This document shows positions 49,757-58,078 of a stretch of 64,000 nucleotides of DNA, piece by piece. The notes beneath the pieces were generated by a model that saw nothing but the letters and a program-made list of their open reading frames with translations, ran no database searches and was not told the DNA's origin. How positions within the stretch are numbered: the first letter of the stretch is position 1; every line of letters begins with the position of its first letter. Both the position numbers and the translations under genes were made by a program. This DNA comes from Candidatus Korarchaeum sp. (lineage in GTDB: Archaea; Korarchaeota; Korarchaeia; Korarchaeales; Korarchaeaceae). Location: contig JAWAID010000001.1 in the NCBI GenBank assembly GCA_038888615.1, forward strand, positions 1 to 64,000, given 5' to 3'.

Positions 49757-51487
49757 TCACTCTGCCGCCCTTCTATAGCCCATTACCTTCTCTAAGAAGG
49801 GCTCATACGTCTTACGGTATAACTCCGATGATTCCAGCTTCCTTATATCCCTCTTGTACTTCATGGAGGGACCCACCTTCCCGGGTCCGTACTTCCTCTC
49901 GTACTCCTCGAAGCTCATCGAGTGCTCCCTCAACACGGCGTCCCTGTATACGTCGGATAGCACGTTGTAAGTGCAGAAGGGTATCATCCTCCCGTCTGGG
50001 GAGAAGTAGTGTATGTCGCACTTCAGAACCCTCTGAACATCGTAATTGTAGAGATCCATGAAGTGCATCATACCTAGGAACAGGGATTTGTAGTGGAACT
50101 CGCCTAAAGCTTCGTAACTCCTCCTCAAGAGTATGTTCCTCAGTATCTTGATTAGGTCGACACCAGGCGGCTGTTTCTCCCTCTCTATGAAGCTAGGTAA
50201 CTTGTACACTACTTTTAGCAACGTCATTAGTCTGTTGGCTCCTTCCGTCATCTCCCTAGCCTTCTCCGATAGGAACTCGTAGAAGCCCTCGACATCCACG
50301 AAATCCGTTATGGGCACGAACCTCTTGAGCTCCCTCTTACCGTTAGAACTCTCAAACACTGGGAAGACGTAAGTAGCCATTCCGCAAGCGGGATGGTTCG
50401 TGAGCATAAGCCTAGGCTTCTTAGTCAGCGCCTCAATGAACTGACTTATTGGAACAGTGAATGGAACTGGATACCAAGCTTCGCTATTTATCTCTCCATC
50501 GGTTTGTTCCTCTATCCTCTTTATGACGTCGGGTATCGTTATCCTGTACCTCTCCCTCTGAACCCTGGGCATCCTGCCTGTCAGGGAAACCGGTTGGAAG
50601 TTGACCCCTCTGATCACGTCCATGTTGTAAGCTGCGAACCTCACTATATCCCCCACTTCCCCATCGTTTATCCCCCTTATCACCGTGGGGACTAGCACTA
50701 TACTGGTCATAGAGGACCTCCTAGCTAGATCTAGGATGTAGGGCATCTCCCAGTGGGTCTTCGGGTTTGCGATCGGGGTTACCCCATCGAAACTCAGGTA
50801 CATGGTGTTAACCCCTGCCTCCCTTAGCTCCTTCATGAGCCAGGGTTTCTCCAGGAAGGCGATTCCCTCCGTGTTGAGTTGGATGTGTGTAACCCCCTTC
50901 CTCTTGAGCAGCCTCACTATATCGACTATATCATCCCTGAGCAGGGGCTCGCCTCCGGTTATCTGCACGGCGTTACCATGAGCAGGCTTCTCCTTGAGCA
51001 TTAGGTCCACCATCCTGTCTATCTCCTCTAGCGTGGGTTCGTAAACGTATCCCGCTTTCTCCGCGTAGAAGAAGCAGTACCAGCAATCCATATTACACCT
51101 GTTAGTGACCACTAGGTTGGCTAGAGCTATTGTGTTCCAGTGAGCTTCGCATATACCACAGGAGAACGGGCATGGGGCACTTATGTTAGTATGAGGCGGA
51201 TATATCCCTCTCCCTTTCACTTCGAACTTCATAGCCTTCCTGAAGAGTTCAGCATCACCCCAGTAAACGTCCTCAAACTCCCCGTGATCGGGACACACCT
51301 TCCTTATGTGAACGGCCCCATCCCTCTCGAAGATGACCGCTGGGAGCAACCTATAACACTCAGGGCAGACGGATGATGTGTACCTAACCAATCTCTCCCT
51401 CTCTCTCAGTTGAGGTCTCGGACCACCGACCTGTATCCTTCTCCCCTTGATCTCGAAGGACCGGGGTTTGACTACTTCCATCACCAT
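49757..51487 (-). CDS. tes: Tetraether lipid synthase-like radical SAM protein (Tes)
   Basis: The 576-residue protein has an N-terminal cysteine region (SVCPECYRLLP, KVCPDHGEF, APCPFSCGICEAH), the radical SAM motif CNMDCWYCFFY (about 132-142), ITGGEPLL and a C-terminal cysteine region (CDIHYFSPDGRMIPFC). This layout matches the MJ0619/Tes family, which joins two archaeol chains to make GDGT tetraethers. The pairing with geranylgeranyl reductase supports membrane-lipid function. MMP-type molybdopterin-related paralogues share the N-terminal layout, so the substrate is inferred. Confidence 0.82.
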   Translation of the reverse strand: MVMEVVKPRSFEIKGRRIQVGGPRPQLRERERLVRYTSSVCPECYRLLPAVIFERDGAVHIRKVCPDHGEFEDVYWGDAELFRKAMKFEVKGRGIYPPHTNISAPCPFSCGICEAHWNTIALANLVVTNRCNMDCWYCFFYAEKAGYVYEPTLEEIDRMVDLMLKEKPAHGNAVQITGGEPLLRDDIVDIVRLLKRKGVTHIQLNTEGIAFLEKPWLMKELREAGVNTMYLSFDGVTPIANPKTHWEMPYILDLARRSSMTSIVLVPTVIRGINDGEVGDIVRFAAYNMDVIRGVNFQPVSLTGRMPRVQRERYRITIPDVIKRIEEQTDGEINSEAWYPVPFTVPISQFIEALTKKPRLMLTNHPACGMATYVFPVFESSNGKRELKRFVPITDFVDVEGFYEFLSEKAREMTEGANRLMTLLKVVYKLPSFIEREKQPPGVDLIKILRNILLRRSYEALGEFHYKSLFLGMMHFMDLYNYDVQRVLKCDIHYFSPDGRMIPFCTYNVLSDVYRDAVLREHSMSFEEYERKYGPGKVGPSMKYKRDIRKLESSELYRKTYEPFLEKVMGYRRAAE

Positions 51488-51545
51488 TCCAGCACCTCAC
51501 ATCATGCTATAGAGTTATTAATAAATATTACTACATCATGGGGGG

Positions 51546-52157
51546 ATGGAAATTAAAGAGGATGAAAATTGTATTCTGATAATATATGAGCTAGTTTCAC
51601 TATTGTTATCTTACGATTATGAAACTGTTAAATTGAGAGTCGAGGATATATTGAACGAATACACGCGGAATTGTCTCGCGAAAGGGGAATCGCGTGAGAA
51701 GTTCTCCTCCTTCATCTCCGATGTGATCGCGTACGCTAAGTCCAAGGAGGATGTTGAAGGGTTCCTCAAGCTACTAAGAGGTAGGATCCTTGAGGATAGG
51801 GAGCTCAGAGAGCTAGCCACTTTGGTCTTCAGGGAGATATGCAATGCTGAGGTAGCGAGGATCTGCAGGGGATGGGGAGAGGACTTAGAGCCCGCTGTCA
51901 GGATGGCATACCTGAAGTGTCTCCTGAAGTTATTTGAGAGAGGCGAGGTAGGAGTTGAGGAGCTCGGTTCATTTATAGAGGACCCCTCACCTAAGATCAG
52001 GCTTACTTTAGCCTCTGCGCTCTCACTGCATGCCGATAGGAGCGAGGTGAGGTCTCTCCTGTTGAAGATGCTTGGGAAGGAAAGGAGGAGTGAGGTGAGG
52101 AACGTGATAATAGAATCCCTCTCGATTCGTAAAAATTTGGATAAAAAATATCCCTAG
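51546..52157 (+). CDS. HEAT-like helical repeat protein
   Basis: The 203-residue protein is helical throughout, and its C-terminal part has HEAT-type units (EDLEPAVRMAYLKCLLKLFE, DPSPKIRLTLASALSLHA, RRSEVRNVIIESLSIR). No family is recognised. It is divergent from the Tes operon, 58 bp away, and precedes the UPF0173 hydrolase by 126 bp. Confidence 0.55.
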   Translation: MEIKEDENCILIIYELVSLLLSYDYETVKLRVEDILNEYTRNCLAKGESREKFSSFISDVIAYAKSKEDVEGFLKLLRGRILEDRELRELATLVFREICNAEVARICRGWGEDLEPAVRMAYLKCLLKLFERGEVGVEELGSFIEDPSPKIRLTLASALSLHADRSEVRSLLLKMLGKERRSEVRNVIIESLSIRKNLDKKYP

Positions 52158-52283
52158 TTGCATCAATTTATTGATCGGAGTCGCCGATAGATCGTGTATG
52201 ATCGTTACTGAGGATGTGAGGTCCTCGCCGTGGGTCCCAGGGAAATTTTTTTGTAGGGGGCGCAGTGATCGGTAGGTGATACC

Positions 52284-52952
52284 TTGGTCAGGGTCACTTT
52301 CCTGGGACACTCCGCCTTCCTCCTGGAGGGTAGCAAGAGGGTCCTCATAGACCCTTGGATAGATGGAAACCCTCAATCCCCTATCAAACTCGAGGAATGC
52401 AGAGGTGCCGATGTGTACGTGATAACCCACGACCACGGCGACCATGGCCTCAGCGATGCCATTAGGCTCTCGAAAGCGCATGGAGGTACCGTCGTCTCCA
52501 TATACGAGATAGCGGAGAAGGCAAGGAGGGAAGGGGCGAACTCCTTGGGAGCGAACATAGGTAGTTTCTTCGAAGTTAACGGTGTGAGAGTGGTCCTCAC
52601 TGAGGCCTTACATAGTAGCGGCGTTGGAGCTCCGGTCGGTGCTGTGATAGAGCTCGATGGTAAGAGAGTGTACCATGCAGGGGACACGGGGGTCTTCTAC
52701 GATATGAGGATAATAGGGGAGCTCTACAGACCTGATCTTGCCCTACTTCCCATCGGAGGGCATTATGTGATGGGTCCCCTCGAAGCAAGCCTCGCCGTGG
52801 AGCTTTTAGGGGTGAGCAAGGTGATACCGATGCACTATCAGACCTTCCCGGTGCTCCAGGGCAAGCCTGAGGAGTTGAGGAGGTTACTGGAGAGCAGAGG
52901 ATTGAGGGCCGAGGTAATAGTACTTAAGCCAGGAGAGAGCTATGAGCTATGA
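52284..52952 (+). CDS. UPF0173 metallo-beta-lactamase-fold hydrolase
   Basis: The 222-residue protein has the MBL motifs: GHSAFLLEG (about 7-15), THDHGDHG (about 49-56, HxHxDH), ALHSSG (about 112-117), HAGDTG (about 131-136) and PMHYQTFP near 182. The two-zinc site is intact. The family's substrate is not established. Start is TTG. It overlaps the AdoMetDC-like gene by 11 bp in the same direction, implying translational coupling. Confidence 0.87.
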   Translation: MVRVTFLGHSAFLLEGSKRVLIDPWIDGNPQSPIKLEECRGADVYVITHDHGDHGLSDAIRLSKAHGGTVVSIYEIAEKARREGANSLGANIGSFFEVNGVRVVLTEALHSSGVGAPVGAVIELDGKRVYHAGDTGVFYDMRIIGELYRPDLALLPIGGHYVMGPLEASLAVELLGVSKVIPMHYQTFPVLQGKPEELRRLLESRGLRAEVIVLKPGESYEL

Positions 52953-53310
52953 TATAAAACCGAAGGAAGTCCAGGTAATAGCTGAGCTTTACGATGTAGT
53001 GGAAAGGGAGGTCTTGGATTCCCCAGGGAGGATGAGGAAGTTCCTCTTAGAAGTGGCCGCTGGTGCTCATGAGGAAGCCCTTCACGTGCACGTGCACGAA
53101 TTTGAGCCCTATGGTCTCAGCGGTTTCCTCATGACGAGCAAGGGTTACATTGCGATACACACTTGGCCCGAGCACTGCTACGCCACTGTCAACATCGTGA
53201 GTTTCTCGGATGCGGAGTGGTCCTGGAGGACCTATAAGGTGATCGTGGGGCTCCTGAGGCCTAGGCAGCAGAGCGCTGTAGAGATCAAGAGCGGATTGGA
53301 TTTCCAATGA
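52942..53310 (+). CDS. AdoMet decarboxylase-family protein without the pyruvoyl serine
   Basis: The 122-residue protein aligns over its full length with class 1 AdoMet decarboxylases (VAELYD-like start, EREVLDS, FEPYGLSGFL, AIHTWPEHCYATVNI). At the processing site, where SESH is expected five residues before HTWPE, it has SKGY: Glu is Lys, the pyruvoyl-forming Ser is Gly and the next His is Tyr. The later catalytic Cys is Phe (VSFSD). It cannot make pyruvoyl by the known route, so it is probably a regulatory partner or has a new role. Coupled to the MBL hydrolase; its end overlaps the convergent methylthiotransferase gene by 26 bp. Confidence 0.82.
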   Translation: MSYDIKPKEVQVIAELYDVVEREVLDSPGRMRKFLLEVAAGAHEEALHVHVHEFEPYGLSGFLMTSKGYIAIHTWPEHCYATVNIVSFSDAEWSWRTYKVIVGLLRPRQQSAVEIKSGLDFQ

Positions 53311-54610
53311 TCTCGCTGAGTTCTACTTCATGAAGAATCCCAGCTCTCCCTAACTCCTTTTTCACCTCGCCTATCAGGTAGTTCTGCCTGAAGTCTACTA
53401 TCTCCACCAGGTAGAAGTACCCAGGTTTGGCGTCCTCGAGAGCCACGGGCTTGTAAGAGTTAGTCCTTCCCTGGACCCCCTTCCTCCCTACCTCGGAGAC
53501 GAGGACCTCAAGTTCCCTGCCGAGATACCTTTCGTTCACCCTCTCCTTCACTTTATTGACAAGCTCGCTCAGGATCTTGCTCCTCCTGGACACCACCCCA
53601 TCGGGCAGCTTCCCCATCCTAGAGGCCGGGGTATTCGGTCTGGGCCCGAACCTGCTCACGTTAACGACATCGGGCTCCACCCTCTCTATCAACCTCAGGG
53701 TCCGCTCGAAGTCCTCCTCGTCCTCCGTTGGGAAGCCCACTATCACGTCCGTGCTAATGGTCACCTCTTTAAGCTCTTTTCTCGCTAGATTAACGATTGA
53801 TAGGAACTGTTCAACTGTATAATTCCTCCCCATCGCTTTAAGGACTTCATCAGATCCGCTTTGAACTGGCAAGTGAAGGAACTTGTAGATCTTAGCGGAC
53901 CTGAGGGATTCGATTAAGTCGCCCGCTATGGGTAGGGCTGAGCTCGGTGTCATCATACCGACCCTCACCCTGAACTCCCCAGGTATACTGCTCAGATCCA
54001 TCAGTAAGCTCGCTAGATTATCTCCCTTATCTCTCCCATAAGCCGCAGTGTCCTCAGCGGTAAGCCAGATCTCCACAGCCCCTCTCACGAGGAAATGCTC
54101 GACGAGCCTCATGATGCCACTCTTAGGAAAGCTGGTCAGTCTCCCCCTAGCCAACCTGGTTATGCAGTAAGTGCATGCCCCCATGCATCCCTCGGCTATC
54201 GGCACGATCCCTATCAAGCCCAGGGGGTCCCTCAGGTAGGAGGACTTGTCCAAGAACCTGAAGTCCAGGTGATATGCTTCCCTCCCCTCTAAAGCAGCTG
54301 AGACAGCTTCTACGATCCTATCAATGGACCGAGGCGATACGAACACCTTAGAGAACCTCCTGAGGACTTCCGTTTGGGACTTCGCCATGCACCCCGCTAC
54401 CACTAAGGGAGCATATTTAGAGAGTTCTCTCGCCCTATGAATCATCTTCTGCTCCGTTGGTGTCTTTACATTGCAGGTATTGAGTATTATGACGTCGGCT
54501 TGAGAAGGATCCCCGACTCTCTCGAAACCACTACTCTTGAGAAGCTCCTCCATTATCTGCGAATCCGACTTGTTCATCGAACAGCCATGGGTCTCGATGA
54601 AGAACCTCAA
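53285..54610 (-). CDS. tRNA t6A37 methylthiotransferase (CDKAL1/e-MtaB type)
   Basis: The 441-residue protein has the N-terminal MTTase domain cysteines (THGCSMNKSD, LNTCNVKTP, VVAGCMAKSQ), the radical SAM motif EGCMGACTYCITRLARG (about 139-155), and a C-terminal TRAM domain (about 375-440). It adds a methylthio group to t6A37 in tRNAs decoding ANN codons. DUF211 is 8 bp upstream on the same strand. Confidence 0.9.
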   Translation of the reverse strand: MRFFIETHGCSMNKSDSQIMEELLKSSGFERVGDPSQADVIILNTCNVKTPTEQKMIHRARELSKYAPLVVAGCMAKSQTEVLRRFSKVFVSPRSIDRIVEAVSAALEGREAYHLDFRFLDKSSYLRDPLGLIGIVPIAEGCMGACTYCITRLARGRLTSFPKSGIMRLVEHFLVRGAVEIWLTAEDTAAYGRDKGDNLASLLMDLSSIPGEFRVRVGMMTPSSALPIAGDLIESLRSAKIYKFLHLPVQSGSDEVLKAMGRNYTVEQFLSIVNLARKELKEVTISTDVIVGFPTEDEEDFERTLRLIERVEPDVVNVSRFGPRPNTPASRMGKLPDGVVSRRSKILSELVNKVKERVNERYLGRELEVLVSEVGRKGVQGRTNSYKPVALEDAKPGYFYLVEIVDFRQNYLIGEVKKELGRAGILHEVELSEIIGNPIRS

Positions 54611-54618
54611 CAGATCAT

Positions 54619-54927
54619 TTACCTCCTTTCCTCAGACTCCACTGTGACGCCATCTATACTCGCTACGTTCCCACCGTAATACCTGATGAGCTCCAGTATA
54701 TCATCCTCATCCAGATCATCCCCCTCTATGACCAGCTTCAGCCTCTCTATATTCGTATCGTAGTCCCTGACCTCTACATCGACCCTCCTGACCCCTTCAA
54801 GCTTCGATACAGCGTCAGCTATCTCTATTATATTCGGATCATGGGGCTTCACGACGTCAAGCACTAACTTCCTTATGAATGTCCTTTTATCTCCCTTATT
54901 ATCGGGAGAGAATCCTAAACCTAGCAC
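54619..54927 (-). CDS. DUF211 protein (COG1888, ferredoxin-like fold)
   Basis: The 102-residue protein contains FIRKLVLDVVKPHDPNIIEI (about 17-36), VRRVDVEVRDYDTNIE and the C-terminal YYGGNVASIDGVTVE, the family hallmarks. The fold forms ring-like oligomers in related archaeal proteins. The role is unknown. It may be read together with the methylthiotransferase gene. Confidence 0.85.
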   Translation of the reverse strand: MLGLGFSPDNKGDKRTFIRKLVLDVVKPHDPNIIEIADAVSKLEGVRRVDVEVRDYDTNIERLKLVIEGDDLDEDDILELIRYYGGNVASIDGVTVESEERR

Positions 54928-54942
54928 TCGCTGGATCCTCCC

Positions 54943-55320
54943 TCACTCATGCGCATACCCCTCAGTATATAAGTTTTTCCCACACCTGAGCTCGAGGAAT
55001 AATTTAGCTATCACCTTATTCACGGTTCTACTCTTCCCTCCCTTCAGCTTGATCAGCTTTATCTTATCCCTATATTCCTCCGGAACATCTAGATATTTAG
55101 AGAACGTGACGAATACCTTTATCCCCCTCTTCACGCAGTACTCGAGTAGCTCCCTCAGATCTCTATTCCTCCCCCTGACAGCGCTCCTAGGCTGCCAGAC
55201 AGCCCCATAACCTAGGTAATTTAACCTCCTCTGAACCGAGAAGTAGAAGTCCCTGGGGACCGTCCTATCGAAGAAGAAAGGGGTCTTATACCTCTTCCTC
55301 ACCCTCCTCCGCACTCTCAT
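54943..55320 (-). CDS. Basic protein of unknown function, 125 residues
   Basis: The N-terminus is strongly basic (MRVRRRVRKRYKTPFFF) and a motif GAVWQPRSAVRGRNRD occurs near residue 38. The C-terminal half has GIKVFVTFSKYLDVPEEYRD. No family is recognised; RNA or DNA binding is a guess from charge. It overlaps the end of dtdA by 35 bp on the same strand and is followed by DUF211. Confidence 0.6.
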   Translation of the reverse strand: MRVRRRVRKRYKTPFFFDRTVPRDFYFSVQRRLNYLGYGAVWQPRSAVRGRNRDLRELLEYCVKRGIKVFVTFSKYLDVPEEYRDKIKLIKLKGGKSRTVNKVIAKLFLELRCGKNLYTEGYAHE

Positions 55321-56116
55321 CCCTCAGAACTCTCCTCACCCTAAGGACATCAACCCCCAAGTTCCTCAGGGCTTCCTCGATCCTCTCCCTGTCCTCACCC
55401 CTTAACCCCTTGTTATCCACTATAGCGCAGTTCACGGGCTCAACGCTCCTAGCTATGGCCTGTCTCACCATCCTCTCATCCACCCACTCGGCGTCCAACT
55501 TCCTCACCGCATGTCCTATGGCGAACCTCGTGAGGAGCTCAACTTTGGTGAAGTGCTCGTTCACATGTGGACCCCCGAAGGCAACGGCTGCTATGAACTT
55601 CCCGTCCCTCCATGATTCTATAGCTTCCAGAATCGACTCAGATGCTACTCTCAATCCCTCCTCATCGCTCCAAGCTCTCTCATCACATCCTATCTCGAGG
55701 AAGGCCGTTGGTAGGTCCAGAGTGGGTCCGTGATGCGTCGGCTCAAAGCCGACCCAGTATCCTATCTCCCCGGCCCTCTTGTTAGCCGCTATCAGGTATT
55801 CCTTCATCAAAGAGGGCACCGCTATGGAAAGTTTGAAGTGATCCCCACCGTATTTAGCCCTCCCGAAGTTTCCAGGAGCGTGAGCTGTGAATATTGGATG
55901 ATCCGGTGTGCCTTTATGTTTCGATAGAATTAAGATGTAATCGAATCCTGAGAAGAGGTCCTCTTTAAGGTATAGGGCCTCCCTATCTAGCTCCAAGATC
56001 TCGCAATCCTTATCGGATAACCTGAACTCCTCACCTGCTATATCTCTTATCTTCTTCGCGATTCCGGAACCCGCAGGGTCCCTCCTGGAGTAAGCAAGAG
56101 CGATCCTACTCATCAC
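55286..56116 (-). CDS. dtdA: D-aminoacyl-tRNA deacylase (DtdA/GEK1 type)
   Basis: The 276-residue protein has the archaeal DtdA motifs LSKHKGTPDHPIFTAHAPGNF (split about 59-79), GYWVGFEPTHHGPTLD (about 118-133), FLEIGCDERAW (about 138-148) and AFGGPHVNEHFT (about 177-188). It frees D-amino acids from mis-charged tRNAs using bound zinc. The true start may be the second ATG at 56113. Confidence 0.92.
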   Translation of the reverse strand: MMSRIALAYSRRDPAGSGIAKKIRDIAGEEFRLSDKDCEILELDREALYLKEDLFSGFDYILILSKHKGTPDHPIFTAHAPGNFGRAKYGGDHFKLSIAVPSLMKEYLIAANKRAGEIGYWVGFEPTHHGPTLDLPTAFLEIGCDERAWSDEEGLRVASESILEAIESWRDGKFIAAVAFGGPHVNEHFTKVELLTRFAIGHAVRKLDAEWVDERMVRQAIARSVEPVNCAIVDNKGLRGEDRERIEEALRNLGVDVLRVRRVLRDESAEEGEEEV

Positions 56117-56163
56117 AGGACACAGTAATCTCCTTTTTATAAAGGAGGATCACTCACCTAGGG

Positions 56164-56751
56164 TTGAAGTTGGACGCTCACAGGACCTTAGCTCTGCTAC
56201 TATCCCCCGTCACTGTGGGACTGATAGCGGTGTTGACCTTAAGCCTATCTGAAGGGAGCTTAGTCATCCTGATCTCACTGGTCTTCATCGTCGTGGTACC
56301 GATAGCCGATGTGATCAGAAGGTATCTGAAGGGGGAGATCGATATACTGGTCCCGGAGAGATCAATGAGGGGGAAGTTCTTCGCCCAAGCATCGCTTTCC
56401 TACTTAATAGGGTTCATCCTGCTCAGGTTAGCCGGTAGTAAAATGCTCTCACTGCTCTCCCTCACGTACCTCCTCGTCAGCCTAGCTCTGATAGTGATAA
56501 ACAGGAGGATCACGAAGATCAGTGTTCACATGGCGGGCATAACGGGACCGGCGACCTTCCTGGTATACTTCGGGAACTACTTAGGCTACGCTATGACCCT
56601 ACTGATACCCCTGCTAGCGTGGTCCAGGTGGAGATCCGGCTCTCACACGTTAGGGCAGGTGATCTTGGGGTCTCTGGTCTCCTTCCTAATAACGATCAGT
56701 ACCTGTCACGTCCTTCACATCATCGAGGATGGAGGAGAGCTTCTCCCTTGA
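56164..56751 (+). CDS. PAP2-like membrane phosphatase-family protein
   Basis: The 195-residue protein has five to six membrane segments and a degenerate PAP2 signature: SVHMAG (about 118-123) in place of PSGH, and SRWRSGSHTLGQ (about 157-168) for SRx5HxxxD, where the last residue is Gln. VPERSMRGKF may be the first motif. Phosphatase activity on a lipid or polyprenyl phosphate is therefore uncertain. Start is TTG. It overlaps the convergent TIM-barrel gene by 66 bp. Confidence 0.65.
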   Translation: MKLDAHRTLALLLSPVTVGLIAVLTLSLSEGSLVILISLVFIVVVPIADVIRRYLKGEIDILVPERSMRGKFFAQASLSYLIGFILLRLAGSKMLSLLSLTYLLVSLALIVINRRITKISVHMAGITGPATFLVYFGNYLGYAMTLLIPLLAWSRWRSGSHTLGQVILGSLVSFLITISTCHVLHIIEDGGELLP

Positions 56752-57507
56752 GATCCTGAGGTAGTCCGGGTCACTTGAGTGCACCTCCAACGTGATAGTA
56801 CCCCTATACATACCCTTAGTGAGCTCCACCGCGACTTCCCTCCAAGGGATCCTCCCAGCTCCTATCGGCATGTGGAGATCGCTGTTCATATCGTTATCGT
56901 GAGCGTGCAAATGCATCACATCCCTCCCGCACTTCTTCAAGTAAGCCCTGAGCTTCTCAATACCCCCGTTCATCATAGCGTGCCCTAGGTCGAGTGTCAT
57001 GAGGAGCCCCTCGACATTATCCAGCAGATACCTGATATCCGGAGGGGACCTGAACGCCCCATGATCCACGTTCTCCACTAGGATCTGAACACCCAACTCC
57101 CTCCCCTCCTTGATCAACTCCCTGAACCCTATGACGTTGAGCTCCCTCGCCTTATCCCTCACCGCCGCGAGCCATCCCGGAGTGAAGGGATGGAATGTCG
57201 CGAAAGCTGACTCCAGCTCGCTCGCTATCCTGAGTATCTTACTAGCCGCCCTCAGGGCCCCGGACCTCACATCATCATAGGGATGCGCCACCTCCAGGTA
57301 GTAGGGGGAATGTATCAGCACGAAAGCGTTGTACGACTCCAGCTCATCCTTGAGATCCCTCATCCTAAGCTCTATGGAATCTACCCACGACAGCGGCCAC
57401 TCCACCGTGAGCTCTACGAACTCCATATTCATCTCGAGCAAGTTGCTCACCTCCTCAATTAGATCCCTGTGCGGGTTGTTCATTCCCCCGAAAACGTGGT
57501 CAGCCAT
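56686..57507 (-). CDS. Sugar phosphate isomerase/epimerase-like TIM-barrel protein
   Basis: The 273-residue protein follows the AP endonuclease 2 barrel: LIHSPYYLEVAHPYDD, ATFHPFTPGW (about 99-108), ILVENVDHGAFRSP (about 135-148), TLDLGHAMMNGG and MHLHAHDNDMN (about 196-206), ending in TITLEVHSSD. The substrate is unknown. The extreme convergent overlap with the PAP2-like gene is real in both frames. Confidence 0.8.
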   Translation of the reverse strand: MADHVFGGMNNPHRDLIEEVSNLLEMNMEFVELTVEWPLSWVDSIELRMRDLKDELESYNAFVLIHSPYYLEVAHPYDDVRSGALRAASKILRIASELESAFATFHPFTPGWLAAVRDKARELNVIGFRELIKEGRELGVQILVENVDHGAFRSPPDIRYLLDNVEGLLMTLDLGHAMMNGGIEKLRAYLKKCGRDVMHLHAHDNDMNSDLHMPIGAGRIPWREVAVELTKGMYRGTITLEVHSSDPDYLRISREKLSSILDDVKDVTGTDRY

Positions 57508-57709
57508 AGATCACGAGGGCTCAGTGCGAATATAAATTTAGAGTAGAGAGCTAAACTCCCTCAAAATGTTAAAAGTATACTATATTTTCCAATTTATGGT
57601 AAATAATACTCTATTTAATTGGAAAGCTCGTTTATTAATTTTCACAATCTTCGTTAAAGGTTTAAGAGCGGTTGTATGATGCTATTACTCAGCGCGCATG
57701 GAACGGATG

Positions 57710-57784
57710 GGGCCCGTAGCTCAGCAAGGACAGAGCGACGGCCTTCGGAGCCGTAGGTCGCGGGTTCGAGTCCCGCCGGGCCCG
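57710..57784 (+). tRNA. tRNA-Arg (TCG)
   Basis: The acceptor GGGCCCG (57710-57716) pairs with CGGGCCC (57777-57783). The anticodon stem-loop is ACGGC-CTTCGGA-GCCGT with anticodon TCG. The T arm is GCGGG-TTCGAGT-CCCGC, and the discriminator base is G. CCA is not encoded, unlike tRNA-Asp in this window. Confidence 0.95.
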
Positions 57785-57847
57785 TTCCCGCACAATCAGT
57801 TTGGATCCTCACGAAGATATAAAAAAAGAGGGGGTTTCCTATCATGG

Positions 57848-58078
57848 TCATCTCTTCCAGACGGCCTCCACAGCCATCTCTATATCTCTGTCGGTAACGG
57901 TCTTCCTCTTAGCATGTTTCGCGAGATCTACTGCATGCGCTCCGACTTCGCGAGCAAATCTCTCGAGATGATAGACCATTCTCTCTCTAGCATCGTCGCT
58001 CACTCTCTCCGCGCCCGCATCCTTGATTATCCTGTATACAGGCGCGAGGGGTAGATACCTAGTCTGTTTCTGGGGCAT
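57848..58078 (-). CDS. Archaeal histone, HMf-like
   Basis: The 76-residue protein is a histone fold from end to end: LPLAPVYRIIKDAGAERVSD, ARERMVYHLERFAREVGAHA, KHAKRKTVTDRDIEMAVEAV. It dimerises and wraps DNA. A strong TATA region (TATATTTAAG on the reverse strand, 58131-58140) and AGGTGATA ribosome site just before the ATG support high expression. Confidence 0.96.
   Translation of the reverse strand: MPQKQTRYLPLAPVYRIIKDAGAERVSDDARERMVYHLERFAREVGAHAVDLAKHAKRKTVTDRDIEMAVEAVWKR

Noticed and set aside
54943-55320. Frameshifted extension of dtdA
   Set aside because: DtdA is already full length with all motifs, so the overlapping basic protein is a separate gene.
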